In this document: in pieces, positions 1 to 8,619 of the stretch
How positions within the stretch are numbered: position 1 is the first letter of the stretch
Layout of the letters: every line of letters starts with the position of its first letter
From: Bryobacteraceae bacterium
Lineage (GTDB): Bacteria > Acidobacteriota > Terriglobia > Bryobacterales > Bryobacteraceae
Length of the DNA: 64,000 nt
NCBI GenBank assembly: GCA_041394945.1
Contig: JAWKHH010000004.1
Span: 620,001 to 684,000, forward strand
Reading direction: 5' to 3'
The notes under the pieces: generated by a model
The model's input: only the letters and a program-made list of their open reading frames with translations
Databases searched by the model: none
What the model was told of the DNA's origin: nothing
Translations under genes and position numbers: made by a program

Positions 1-2
1 AA

Positions 3-1019
3 GGCGACGACATCTATGGCCGGATCGACGCGATGATCGCCGCCGGGCATGAGATGCGCAACATGGATACCGGCGAGCCGCTCTCGACGATTCGCCACCG
101 CATCACCAGCGCCAACGCCTACATCGGCGCCTTCCCCGTGGCCGCCGCGCTCGCCACCGGAGCCGACGTCGTAATCGCCGGGCGCTGCACCGACACGGCG
201 CTGACGCTCGCTCCGATGATCCACCGCTTCGGGTGGAAGGAAACGGACTGGGATCTGCTCGCGGCGGGTACGATCGCCGGACACATCATCGAGTGCGGCG
301 CGCAGGCGACCGGCGGCAACTGCCAGGTGGATTGGCAATCGATTCCGCGCATGGCCGACATCGGCTACCCGATCGTCGAGGCCGAACCCGATGGCGCGTT
401 CACCGTCACCAAGCACGCAGGCTCCGGCGGGAGAGTGCATTCGAGCATGGTGAAAGAGCAACTGCTCTATGAACTCGGCGATCCGAAACAGTACATTACG
501 CCGGACTGCGTCGCCGATTTCACGAGCATCCGGCTCCGGGACACGGATCCGGACCGTGTTCGTGTGAGCGGAATCCGCGGCGGCCCGAGGACGCCGTTTC
601 TGAAGCTTTCGATCTCATACGCGTGGGGCTGGAAGGCGATCGGAACGCTCGTCTACAGTTGGCCGGACGCGCCGGCGAAGGCGCGGGCCGCCGACGCCAT
701 CGTACGCGAGCGGCTGCGGCAATTGGGTCTCCGCTTCGACGAGATCCTCACCGAGTATTTCGGCGTCAACGCCTGTCACGGGCCGGCCGCTCCGCCGGTG
801 GAAGATCCGCCCGAGGTGCAGGTGCGGATCGGCGTGCGCGGCGCGGATCGAAAGGCCGTGGACCGGTTCACGCGCGAGTTGATTCCACTCGTGCTGAGCG
901 GCCCGCCTTCGGCAACCGGCTTCAGCGACGGCCGCCCGCCAGTGCGAGAGGTGATCGCGTATTGGCCGGCGCTCGTCCCCCGCGAACTGATTCAAACCCG
1001 AGTGGAGGTGATCGAATGA
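3..1019 (+). CDS. AtuA-family (DUF1446) acyclic terpene utilisation-like protein, 5' partial
   Basis: The frame is open to the left edge, so the start lies outside the window; the first internal ATG is at 33. The visible part carries family hallmarks: a Gly/Ala-rich stretch around ANAYIGAFPVAAAL, then VVIAGRCTDTALTLAP, and ECGAQATGGNCQVDW. These match the AtuA/DUF1446 family, which is encoded beside acyl-CoA carboxylases and enoyl-CoA hydratases in acyclic terpene, leucine and related catabolism. The biochemical reaction of the family is not settled. The gene overlaps the next by 4 bp (ATGA), so the two are translationally coupled. The family is usually about 450 residues, so roughly 110 residues are missing. 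The family call is firm; the substrate is unknown. Confidence 0.85.
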   Translation, partial: GDDIYGRIDAMIAAGHEMRNMDTGEPLSTIRHRITSANAYIGAFPVAAALATGADVVIAGRCTDTALTLAPMIHRFGWKETDWDLLAAGTIAGHIIECGAQATGGNCQVDWQSIPRMADIGYPIVEAEPDGAFTVTKHAGSGGRVHSSMVKEQLLYELGDPKQYITPDCVADFTSIRLRDTDPDRVRVSGIRGGPRTPFLKLSISYAWGWKAIGTLVYSWPDAPAKARAADAIVRERLRQLGLRFDEILTEYFGVNACHGPAAPPVEDPPEVQVRIGVRGADRKAVDRFTRELIPLVLSGPPSATGFSDGRPPVREVIAYWPALVPRELIQTRVEVIE

Positions 1020-1348
1020 AGGCAGCGCTCGGAACGATCGCGCACGCGCGATCCGGCGATAAGGGAGACACGGTGAACGTCGGCGTCATCGCCAACGATG
1101 AGCGGCGTTATGCGGTGCTGGCGCGCGAAGTGACGGCCGACCGGGTGAAGGCGTTTTTCGGCGATCTGGTGAAGGGCGACGTGGAGCGCTACGAACTGCC
1201 GAACCTCGGTGCGTTGAACTTCCTCCTGCATGAGGGACTCGGCGGCGGGGGCACGCTTTCCCTGCGTGTGGATGCGCAAGGCAAGACATTCGCTTCGGCG
1301 ATTCTGCGCATGCCGATCGAAGTGGGCGAAACGGAGGTGGAGGGTTGA
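1016..1348 (+). CDS. AtuA C-terminal-type small partner protein
   Basis: A 110-residue protein beginning at the ATG of the ATGA overlap with the AtuA-like gene. It contains ARSGDKGDTVNVGVIA near the N-terminus and LNFLLHEGLGGGGTLSLR near the C-terminus. This is the short domain that in many bacteria forms the C-terminus of full-length AtuA-like proteins and in others is a separate gene downstream, as here. It probably forms a complex with the upstream product. Its stop overlaps the TTG start of the enoyl-CoA hydratase gene. The role is inferred from context only. Confidence 0.75.
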   Translation: MKAALGTIAHARSGDKGDTVNVGVIANDERRYAVLAREVTADRVKAFFGDLVKGDVERYELPNLGALNFLLHEGLGGGGTLSLRVDAQGKTFASAILRMPIEVGETEVEG

Positions 1349-2088
1349 GTCTCCGGGCGGCGCGCGAAGGGCGGCTGATGCGGGTAACGCTGGCGCGCCC
1401 CGAACGGCGCAACGCGCTCAGCGAAGACCTTTGCCGGCGCCTTCTGGATGCGTTTCGCGAAGCCGATGCCGACAGTGGAATCGGTGCGGTTCTGCTCGAT
1501 GCGGAGGGTCCGGTCTTCTGCTCGGGCATGGACCTCGACGAGTCACTGGCGGAGAACTCGGTTGCGCGCACGGCGATCCACGAGGAGTTGTTTCTCGCTG
1601 GCGCGCATGCGGCCAAGCCGATTGTCGCGGCGGTGCAGGGCGGGGCGGTTGCGGGAGGCGTTGGCCTGGTGGCGCAGGCGCACGTGGTGATCGCCGACGA
1701 CCATGCCGTGTTCAGCCTGCCGGAGATCTGGCTCGGGATGTGGCCGTTCGTGATCTGGGCGTCGATCGAGCGCGCGTTGGGAGAACGCCGCGCCTTGGCG
1801 CTGAGTCTGACCGGGGAGAAATTCAATGCGCGGTCGGCGAACCAGTGGGGCCTGGTGCATCGGGTAGTGAGCCGGGAACTGCTGCCGGGAGAAGCGCTGG
1901 CTGTCGCCGGGGCCATCGCCGACGCTGCGCCCGGAGCCGTCACGCGCGGAATGAAGCTGGCGCGCGAGGCTCGGGAATTGGTGCTCGATAGCGTAGTCGC
2001 GGTGGCCGCCGGGCTGCGCGCCGAGCAGCTCGAGAGCGCCGAGTATCGGGTCCGGGTGGCGGAATTGCGAGCGAAGAGGAAATCATGA
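1345..2088 (+). CDS. enoyl-CoA hydratase/isomerase family protein
   Basis: A 247-residue crotonase-fold protein with a TTG start overlapping the previous stop. The oxyanion-hole segments are visible: FCSGMDLDESL (first loop) and VQGGAVAGGVGLVAQAHVVIADDHAVFSLPEIWLGMWP (second loop, in pieces), followed by LTGEKFNARSANQWGLVHRVV. Crotonases of this size hydrate or isomerise enoyl-CoA esters. With the AtuA-like genes this suggests breakdown of a branched or terpenoid acyl-CoA, but the substrate cannot be read from the sequence. The 3' end overlaps the penicillin acylase start by 4 bp. Confidence 0.88.
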   Translation: MSLRAAREGRLMRVTLARPERRNALSEDLCRRLLDAFREADADSGIGAVLLDAEGPVFCSGMDLDESLAENSVARTAIHEELFLAGAHAAKPIVAAVQGGAVAGGVGLVAQAHVVIADDHAVFSLPEIWLGMWPFVIWASIERALGERRALALSLTGEKFNARSANQWGLVHRVVSRELLPGEALAVAGAIADAAPGAVTRGMKLAREARELVLDSVVAVAAGLRAEQLESAEYRVRVAELRAKRKS

Positions 2089-4340
2089 TCCGGCAAATAG
2101 CGTTCGTTTTGGCGATGTCCGCGGCGCTGCGCGGCGAGACGGTGGCGGGCCTTCAGGCACCCGTCGAGATCCTGCGCGACAAATGGGGCGTGCCGCACAT
2201 CTACGCGCAAAACACCGGCGATCTGTTCTTCGCGCAGGGCTGGGTGACGGCCAAGGACCGGCTGTTCCAGATCGACCTGTGGCGGCGCGTGGGCGCCGGC
2301 AAGCTCGCCGAGGTGATGGGCGCGGCAGCGATTCCACGGGACCGGATCGCCCGGCTGGTGAAGTATCGCGGAGATTGGGACAAGGAATGGGCAAGCTACT
2401 CGCCGGATACGAAGCAGATTGCGACGGCGTTTACGGCGGGCATCAACGCCTACATCGGCTCGCTGGGCGGGAAGTGGCCGGTTGAGTTTCAGGCGGCCGG
2501 TCATGGTCCGGGGCTGTGGGAACCCGAGGATGTCACCGCTCGGGTGGCCGGGCTGCTGATGATCCGCAACTTCTCGAATGAGGTCCGGCGGGCGCAGGAT
2601 ATCGAGCGGTTTGGGTTGCAGGTGGTGCAGCGGTTCCTTCCGCCCGATCCGCCGGTGCGCATCGAGATTCCGCGCGGACTCGATCTGGCCGGGATCGGGC
2701 CGGAACTGCTTGCCGACTACAATGCAGCGATCGGTCCTGTGCGGCTCGCCGATCAGGGGAGCAACAACTGGGTGATCACAGGCGCGCGTTCGGCGACCGG
2801 GAAGCCGCTGCTGGCCAATGATCCGCATCGCCCGGTGAACATCCCCTCGCTCCGCAAGACGGTTCACCTGGTGGCGCCCGGATGGAACGTGATTGGCGCG
2901 GGCGAACCGGCGCTTCCTGGCGTCGCGTTGGGGCACAACGAAGAGATCGGGTTCGGGTTCACGATCGTCGGCATCGACCAGGGAGACATTTTCGTCGAGA
3001 AGCTGAACCCGGCGAACCCGGACGAATACGAGTACAAGGGCCAGTGGCGGAAGATGCAGGTGGTGGAGGAAGAGATCGCGGTGAAGGGCGAGCCGAAGCC
3101 GCGGAAGCTGCGGCTCGGCTACACGATCCATGGTCCGGTGCTGGCGGAAGATCTCGGACGGCATCGCGCGTATGCGCTGAAGTGGGTAGGGTCGGAGCCG
3201 GGAACAGCCGGGTATCTGGCGGCTCTGCGGCTGCTGCGGGCGAAGAACTGGAGCGAGTTCGAAGACGCGGTTCGCTACTACAAGGTGCCTTCGGAGAATC
3301 TTGTCTACGCGGACCGGGCGGGCAACATCGGGTGGATCGCCTCCGGAATGACGCCGCTGCGGCCGAACTGGAACGGCCTGCTGCCGGTGCCAGGGCATAC
3401 GGGCGAATATGAATGGTCCGGCTATCTCGATCCGGGGAAGAACCCACGCAAGTTCAATCCGCCGTTCGGCGCCATCTGGACGGCGAACCACAACATTCTG
3501 CCCGAGGGCTACCCGCACGCGCTCGGCTATGAGTGGGCGCCGCCGTTCCGCGCCAATCGGCTGGAAGAGATCTTCCGCGCGCAGGGTGTGTTCGACGTGC
3601 CGATGCTCCAGCGCATGCAGCAGGACGTGATGTCGCACCCTGCGCGGATTCTCCGGTCGTTCGTGCTGCAATGGCAGCCGAAGCCGGGCGAGTTGCCGGA
3701 GCGCGAAGCTCGCGTGGTGCGGATGATCCGCGAATGGGATCTTGACAAGCGCGACTACGCGGATCGCCAGAACTGCTGCTGGCTTCGGACGGACTCGGTG
3801 GAAGCGACTATCTACGAGGTGTGGTCGTCGCTGCTTCCTTACTACTACTACGGGGACCGTCTGGGCGCCCGGGCGCCGTTGTTCCAGACGCTCGTGGATT
3901 TCCATGGGCGTCCGGATACGTGGGCGTTGCTGCGCTCCCTCACCGCCGCGCTCGACTTCCTCGAGCAGGGGCTTGGGGAGGATATGTCCCATTGGCAATG
4001 GGGCCACCTGCATACGATCACGTTCCGGCATCCGGTGGACCGGAAGGCGTTTCACCGCGGTCCGGTGTCGCGGCCCGGCGATGGGAACACCGTGAACTCG
4101 ACCAGCGGCGGCGGCTTCCGGCAGACCAATGGGGCGAGCTACCGGCAGATTCTCGACGTCGCCGATTGGGACCGGTCGGTGATGACGAATGTGCCGGGGG
4201 AATCCGGGGATCCAGGGAGCCCGTTCTATGACAACCTGCTCGAGGAGTGGGCTGGCGGGGGGTATCATCCGATGCCGTATTCGCGCAAGGCGGTGGAGGC
4301 CGCGGCGGCGGAACGGGTGCGGCTGGAACCGGCCAGGTAG
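2085..4340 (+). CDS. penicillin acylase family Ntn hydrolase
   Basis: A 751-residue precursor with a probable signal peptide (hydrophobic residues about 5-25). The family signature DQGSNNWVITG places the N-terminal nucleophile at Ser226, where autocatalytic cleavage would create the alpha and beta chains; later segments such as GFTIVGIDQGDIFVE and WTANHNILPEGYP are typical beta-chain blocks. The family hydrolyses amide bonds of beta-lactams, N-acyl homoserine lactones or other N-acyl compounds, usually in the periplasm. The substrate here is not predictable. It is the last gene of an operon in which all junctions are 4-bp overlaps, which is an unusual partner for AtuA-type catabolism. Confidence 0.92.
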   Translation: MIRQIAFVLAMSAALRGETVAGLQAPVEILRDKWGVPHIYAQNTGDLFFAQGWVTAKDRLFQIDLWRRVGAGKLAEVMGAAAIPRDRIARLVKYRGDWDKEWASYSPDTKQIATAFTAGINAYIGSLGGKWPVEFQAAGHGPGLWEPEDVTARVAGLLMIRNFSNEVRRAQDIERFGLQVVQRFLPPDPPVRIEIPRGLDLAGIGPELLADYNAAIGPVRLADQGSNNWVITGARSATGKPLLANDPHRPVNIPSLRKTVHLVAPGWNVIGAGEPALPGVALGHNEEIGFGFTIVGIDQGDIFVEKLNPANPDEYEYKGQWRKMQVVEEEIAVKGEPKPRKLRLGYTIHGPVLAEDLGRHRAYALKWVGSEPGTAGYLAALRLLRAKNWSEFEDAVRYYKVPSENLVYADRAGNIGWIASGMTPLRPNWNGLLPVPGHTGEYEWSGYLDPGKNPRKFNPPFGAIWTANHNILPEGYPHALGYEWAPPFRANRLEEIFRAQGVFDVPMLQRMQQDVMSHPARILRSFVLQWQPKPGELPEREARVVRMIREWDLDKRDYADRQNCCWLRTDSVEATIYEVWSSLLPYYYYGDRLGARAPLFQTLVDFHGRPDTWALLRSLTAALDFLEQGLGEDMSHWQWGHLHTITFRHPVDRKAFHRGPVSRPGDGNTVNSTSGGGFRQTNGASYRQILDVADWDRSVMTNVPGESGDPGSPFYDNLLEEWAGGGYHPMPYSRKAVEAAAAERVRLEPAR

Positions 4341-4361
4341 TTGCAGCGTAGGGCAGGGCGC

Positions 4362-5393
4362 CTAATTGAGGAAATACGTACGGTAGAGGGTGTCGCGCTG
4401 CTTGGGGACAAAGCCGGCGTCGCGGATGATGCGCCGCAGGTCCTCTTCGCTGGCCTGATTTCGCGCGCCGGCCGCGGATACGACGTTCTCCTCGATCATG
4501 ATGCTGCCCACGTCGTTGCCGCCGAATCGCAGCCCAACCTGGCACGTCTTCAGCCCCTGCGTCACCCAGGATGACTGCACGTTGAGAATGTTCGGCAGGT
4601 AGATGCGGGAGATGGCGAGTGTCTTCAGGTATTCCACGGCCGTCGCTTCTTCCTTCACGAAGCGTCCGAGCGACGTGTTCTCGCGCTGGAAAGACCAGGG
4701 GATGAACGCCGTAAACCCGCCCGTGTCCTCCTGGATCCGCCGCACCACTTCGAGATGATTCACCCGCTGTTCAATTGTCTCGCCGCAACCGAACATCATG
4801 GTCGCGGTGGTTCGCATGCCGAGCGCGTGCGCGGTTCGGTGCACGTCCACCCATTCCTGGGAGCTGCACTTGAGCCGCGAGATGCGATGGCGAACCGCGT
4901 CATCAAGGATCTCGGCTCCGCCGCCGGGGATGGAGTCGAGCCCGGAGTCGCGGAGGCGCGCGATGGTTTCGCGCAGGCCGATGCCGCTCACTTCGGCGAT
5001 GTTGGTCACCTCGGGCGCCGAAAGGCAGTGGAGGTGAATGGGAAAGCGCGCTTTGATCGACCGGAACAGGTCCTCGTACCACTCGATTTTCAGATCCGGA
5101 TGGAGCCCGCCCTGCATGAGGATCCCCGTGCCGCCGAGGTCGATGGTCTCCTGGATCTTCTCGAAGATCGACTCCTTCGGCTGGATATAGCCTTCCTTGT
5201 GACCCACCGGGCGATAGAAGGCGCAGAAGCTGCAGTACTCGGTGCAGACGTTGGTGTAGTTGATGTTGCGATCGATGATATACGTTGCGACGCCCTCCGG
5301 ATGGAGCTTGCGGCGGAGCGCGTCGGCTTCCATGCCGATGCCGATGAGGTCGTCGTTTTCGAACAGATCGATAGCCTGCTGGCGGGTCAACAT
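4362..5393 (-). CDS. mqnC: cyclic dehypoxanthinyl futalosine synthase (MqnC)
   Basis: A 343-residue radical SAM enzyme. The cluster-binding CxxxCxxC motif is at Cys50, Cys54 and Cys57 (CTEYCSFC) and is followed by FYRPVGHKEGY, as in MqnC/CofH-like proteins. Other blocks are GGTGILMQGGLHP, GLDSIPGGGAEIL and GFTAFIPWSFQ. MqnC cyclises dehypoxanthine futalosine in the futalosine route to menaquinone, so the organism probably makes menaquinone by this route. No other mqn gene lies nearby. It is convergent with the penicillin acylase gene, with a 21-bp gap. Separation from MqnE/CofH rests on overall block pattern; confidence is high. Confidence 0.93.
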   Translation of the reverse strand: MLTRQQAIDLFENDDLIGIGMEADALRRKLHPEGVATYIIDRNINYTNVCTEYCSFCAFYRPVGHKEGYIQPKESIFEKIQETIDLGGTGILMQGGLHPDLKIEWYEDLFRSIKARFPIHLHCLSAPEVTNIAEVSGIGLRETIARLRDSGLDSIPGGGAEILDDAVRHRISRLKCSSQEWVDVHRTAHALGMRTTATMMFGCGETIEQRVNHLEVVRRIQEDTGGFTAFIPWSFQRENTSLGRFVKEEATAVEYLKTLAISRIYLPNILNVQSSWVTQGLKTCQVGLRFGGNDVGSIMIEENVVSAAGARNQASEEDLRRIIRDAGFVPKQRDTLYRTYFLN

Positions 5394-5810
5394 AGCGGGG
5401 TAAATCCGATGGTAGCAGGGTTCTTGGGGGGGAAGCCTGCTTCGGATGAAAGCCTCCGACTACGTGAATCGTGCGTCATGTTCGAGTCCAGGGAACGTTG
5501 GCTCGGACATTGCTCGTTCACCTTCCCGTACTGATGAGCACTTCCGCTACAGTGTCGAGCCAAACCGCCTGATTTCCCAGATCATGCTTGATCCACGTCT
5601 CGACCAGAACCAGGCAGAATCTCAAGCAGGAAGTAAGAGAAAAGACAGGCTTCTACGGCTCAATCAAAAGGTCTATGCGGGCGTTCGGCCGCGTTGATGC
5701 CTCGGCAATACCCCCCTCGTGGTTGGACCAAAGCGCTGCTTTCGCCAATCCGCCTGGCTGTTTGGTCGTCAGCGCTCCGAAGCCCAACGCTCCCCATGCC
5801 GGCCAAACGC
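5394..5810. other. intergenic stretch with no recognised gene
   Basis: About 417 bp between mqnC and the decayed toxin gene. The base composition is less GC-rich than the flanks. The short open frames have no recognisable motifs, no good ribosome binding site and none of the codon pattern of neighbouring genes. It may be debris of an accessory insertion that also carried the toxin-antitoxin pair. Confidence 0.5.
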
Positions 5811-6138
5811 TTAGAGTTGGCCTGGATCGGCGAAGCCGCAGGCGTGGAGGAGAGCTCTCTGCACCGCGTGCCAACGCGCTTCCGGCAGGACGCTCACGAC
5901 GCCTCCAATTCGCTCCCGTTGAGCCAACGCGACATGATCGAAACTCAACGCGCAGGCCACGGGCATCCAGTCATCCGGCGTCAAGACCAGCTCGGTCGCC
6001 AGTTCGCGGATCGTGCGTCGCAGGAACGACGATGATCCCATTCCATCGGTCGATAACTTCATCGCGGGTGAGAATCAGAACGGGGCGGCGTTTGTCTGGC
6101 TGACAGAACGTATGCCAGCGGATCGCACCCCGCCTCAA
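5811..6138 (-). pseudogene. MazF/PemK-type toxin, frameshifted
   Basis: The N-terminal part reads LRRGAIRWHTF...KRRPVLILTRDE and IIVVPAT, the classic MazF/PemK N-terminus. It runs from a TTG start at 6138 that overlaps the antitoxin stop. Near 6018 the frame is lost: the expected continuation TIRELATELVL...VACALSFDHVALAQRERIG and a C-terminal VQRALLHACGF lies in another frame, ending at 5811. The junction needs one base removed or two added. Intact family members are mRNA interferases of about 110 residues, so this copy is nearly full length but disabled, unless there is a sequencing error. Confidence 0.72.
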
Positions 6139-6340
6139 GCGACGTTCTTCCACCCTCGGTGTCCCAAGCCAGCATCTCTTCATCGGTGGAGAACACGGTC
6201 CGCGCTGGTGGCTGTGCCTCGTCGATGGACGCATCGCCGTGGAGCGATCGGGTGATAAGTCGCACGAGACGAGTGCGCTCTTTCAGCGACAGCGCGTCGA
6301 CGAGCGGCACGATCTCCTCAACGGCAATTGGGTTAGGCAT
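6135..6340 (-). pseudogene. toxin-associated antitoxin, frameshifted near its 3' end
   Basis: From ATG 6340 the product begins MPNPIAVEEIVPLVDALSLKE, then RLVRLITRSLHG and FSTDEEMLAWDTEG. This is the pattern of short antitoxins paired with MazF-like toxins. At about 6153 one base appears to be missing: adding it would give the expected ending GWKNVA and a TGA at 6137-6135, overlapping the toxin start. As it stands the frame runs on into the toxin gene. Together with the toxin frameshift, both genes of this pair look dead. The call rests on recognising the family pattern by eye. Confidence 0.65.
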
Positions 6341-6377
6341 TCGCCTGCATAAGCACCGCATCGTGGCGATGTGACTG

Positions 6378-8033
6378 CTACAGCGAACCCTTCTTCGCCT
6401 GATCGGCGAGATAGTCCGACGCGCGCCAGGCGAGCGCGAGGATCGTTAGCGTCGGGTTCTTTTCGCTGGCGGTGGGGAAGGCCGCGCCGTCGACGACGAA
6501 GACGTTCCTGACGTCGTGCATCTGACTGAAGCCGTTCAGGGCGCTTCGTTTGGGATCGACGCCCATGCGGCAGGTTCCGTGTTCGTGGATGGCCGCGCCG
6601 GCGACGTCGAGCCAGCCGCGCTGGAAGGGTAGAATTTCGGCCTTGGCGGCGCGGAGGATGGCTTCGGCCGTATCGTACATCTCCTCCGTCATCTTGCGCT
6701 CGTTCTCACCGATCTTGTATTCGATCTTGGCGATGGGGACGCCGTAGCGGTCCTTGGGTGTGCCGTCGACGGTGATGCGATTGTGGCGGTAGGGGAGGAC
6801 TTCGCCGTAGGGATGCAGGGCGACGAGCGCCGGGTATTTTCGCTTGACGGTGGCTTTGAAATCCGCGCCGAAACCTTCGATGCCCTTGGCGAACGCGGCG
6901 TTGGCCTGTGCGCCGCCGCCCCAGAACTGCATGCCGTAGCCGCGGAGGTAATCGCGCTTCATGGTTCCGCGCACCGATGCCTGGCGGTGATTGAAGCGAG
7001 GCATGTAGACGTGCGCGCCGGAGATGCCGTCGTCGTTGAAGACCTTGGTTCCGAACAGGTCCGGCAGGAGGCCGTACATATGGAAGCGCACCTGTTCGAC
7101 GAGGTAGCGGCCGATGACGCCGCTCGAGTTGCCGATGCCGTTGGGGTGCTGGCGGGATTTGGAGTTGAGGAGGATACGGGTGGAGTCGACGCAGGAGGCG
7201 GCGACGACGACCACTTTGCCTTTCACGTGGCGCTCGGCTCCGGTGGAGCGGTCGAAGTACTGGACACCGTTGGCGCGGCCTTCGGCGTCGACGGTGACGC
7301 GGGCGACGACGGCGTTATCGATGACCGAGAGTCGGCCGGTTTTGAGGGCGGGCTCGATCAGATAGTCCGATGCATTGAAGAATGCCGAGACGTCGCAGCC
7401 GCGTCCGCAGGCGCCGCAGTAGTGGCACTTCATGTGGCCGTTGTGTTCGCGGGTGAGGACGGCGCGGCGTCCGGCGACGATGGAGAGGCCGATGGAGCCG
7501 GCGGCCTTGCGGAGAAGTTGCTCGCCGCAGCGCGGGGCGGGCGGGGGGAGATGGAAGCGCGAGCCGGGGAGGGAGTCCTGGTCGTCGTCGCCGCCGCAGA
7601 CTCCGATCAACTGGTCGACTTTGTCGTAGTAGGGGCCGAGGTCCTTGTAGCGGATGGGCCAGGGGATCTCCCAGCCGTCGCGTTCGGCGGAGGCGAAGTC
7701 GAGGTCGGAGTAGCGGAGGGAGACGCGGCCCCAGACGTTGGTTTTGCCGCCGCGGCCCCAGACACGGTAGAGGTCGAAGAATTGATCCTTGGTCCAGGTG
7801 TAGGGCTGCTCTTTGTCGTCGAGGCGGAACCGGGGCGGATGCTGTCCGCGATCGATGCGATCGCGCCATTCCCAGGGTTTGACGTGGGTCCAGAAGCTGT
7901 TGCGGCGGAACTTCTCGCCGGCGTCGAGCATGAGGACGTCGATGCCCTGGCGGGTGAGGTTCCAGGCGGTCATGCCGCCAGAGGCGCCGCTGCCGATGAT
8001 GATGACGTCGTGCACTTTGCTGGTGTCCTGCAT
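6378..8033 (-). CDS. GMC family FAD-dependent oxidoreductase (sugar/alcohol dehydrogenase large subunit)
   Basis: A 551-residue protein. The FAD-binding Rossmann motif IIIGSGASGG follows the start, a GMC-type block PYTWTKDQFFDLYRVWGRGG comes next, and a CHYCGACGRGCD cysteine cluster lies mid-protein. The C-terminus carries HEHGTCRMG and KNPTLTILALAWRASDYL, the GMC_oxred_C signature with the catalytic His region. The upstream neighbour encodes a gluconate 2-dehydrogenase subunit 3-like protein ending 7 bp before this start. The pair therefore probably forms a membrane-associated sugar or polyol dehydrogenase. The frame is open much further upstream; ATG 8033 was chosen because it directly precedes the FAD motif. 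Confidence 0.92.
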   Translation of the reverse strand: MQDTSKVHDVIIIGSGASGGMTAWNLTRQGIDVLMLDAGEKFRRNSFWTHVKPWEWRDRIDRGQHPPRFRLDDKEQPYTWTKDQFFDLYRVWGRGGKTNVWGRVSLRYSDLDFASAERDGWEIPWPIRYKDLGPYYDKVDQLIGVCGGDDDQDSLPGSRFHLPPPAPRCGEQLLRKAAGSIGLSIVAGRRAVLTREHNGHMKCHYCGACGRGCDVSAFFNASDYLIEPALKTGRLSVIDNAVVARVTVDAEGRANGVQYFDRSTGAERHVKGKVVVVAASCVDSTRILLNSKSRQHPNGIGNSSGVIGRYLVEQVRFHMYGLLPDLFGTKVFNDDGISGAHVYMPRFNHRQASVRGTMKRDYLRGYGMQFWGGGAQANAAFAKGIEGFGADFKATVKRKYPALVALHPYGEVLPYRHNRITVDGTPKDRYGVPIAKIEYKIGENERKMTEEMYDTAEAILRAAKAEILPFQRGWLDVAGAAIHEHGTCRMGVDPKRSALNGFSQMHDVRNVFVVDGAAFPTASEKNPTLTILALAWRASDYLADQAKKGSL

Positions 8034-8040
8034 CGGAGGG

Positions 8041-8595
8041 TCAGCCTTTCTCTTTACGATCCCGCGCAAAACGGACTGGCTCCGGCTTTGGATACCCGGC
8101 GAATTCCTGACCATTTGGCGCCGCGCCGGAGCGGCCTTTGCGCTGCGACTGGTGCTCGGGGTGGGTGCAGCCGGGGAACTCGGCCATGGGCGTGAGGCCG
8201 TGCCAGCCGAGTTCCTCGGCGAGGCCTTCGCGGGTGGAGTAGTAGGAGTCGATGGTGAGGTCTTTAATCTGGCGGAAGAAGGGATCCTTCGTGGATTGGA
8301 GGGCAGCCAGGATTGCGGTGAGATCCTTGCCCTGTTTGCGTTGGCGTGCGACGGCGGCGAGACCTTTCTTGAACGCAGCGAGTTCCCGGGCGCGGCCGGC
8401 GAGTGAGGCGTCGATGAGCCAGTGAACGCCGGAGTCGGCGGCGCCGGGGGTGCCGGTGCGAGGGATGATTGCGTCGGCGAGGTCGCGGGTGAGGTCGAGT
8501 TCCGCGGAGGAGAAGGCTTTCGGCTTCTTGTCCTGGGCTTGACCGAGCGCGGGCAGGGCGCCAATTGAGACGAGGACTTCTCTTCGGGAAGGCAT
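8041..8595 (-). CDS. gluconate 2-dehydrogenase subunit 3 family protein
   Basis: A 184-residue protein with a short twin-arginine-like N-terminus (SRREVLVSIGALPALGQAQ) that suggests Tat export with its partner. The core has LTRDLADAIIPRTGTPGA and DLTIDSYYSTREGLAEELGW, typical of the small subunit that supports GMC-type dehydrogenases. Members often end soon after a PGCTHPEHQ block; here about 35 extra basic residues follow, encoded by DNA that resembles a dispersed repeat elsewhere in this window (8066-8112). The start codon is only 24 bp from the divergent TTG of the EamA gene. Confidence 0.82.
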   Translation of the reverse strand: MPSRREVLVSIGALPALGQAQDKKPKAFSSAELDLTRDLADAIIPRTGTPGAADSGVHWLIDASLAGRARELAAFKKGLAAVARQRKQGKDLTAILAALQSTKDPFFRQIKDLTIDSYYSTREGLAEELGWHGLTPMAEFPGCTHPEHQSQRKGRSGAAPNGQEFAGYPKPEPVRFARDRKEKG

Positions 8596-8607
8596 CGTGG
8601 ACCATCG

Positions 8608-8613
8608 TACAAT
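8608..8613 (+). promoter_or_regulatory. -10 hexamer of a probable leaderless promoter
   Basis: TACAAT lies exactly 6 nt before the TTG start of the EamA gene, so transcription would start at or next to the start codon. There is no ribosome binding site in the gap. No good -35 match is seen. The same layout recurs at other genes in the window. Confidence 0.55.
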
Positions 8614-8619
8614 AGGCGC

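Noticed and set aside
1086..4268. A 1060-codon open frame on the minus strand
   Set aside because: It is antisense to the operon and is open only because of the strong GC and codon bias; it has no motifs and is Arg/Pro/His rich. The same applies to the other long antisense frames, such as those opposite bamA (14476-16404), the TonB receptor (25050-27812) and dnaE (42736-44946).
6783..8195. A 470-codon plus-strand frame opposite the GMC oxidoreductase
   Set aside because: It is a shadow frame; the minus-strand gene has all the GMC motifs.
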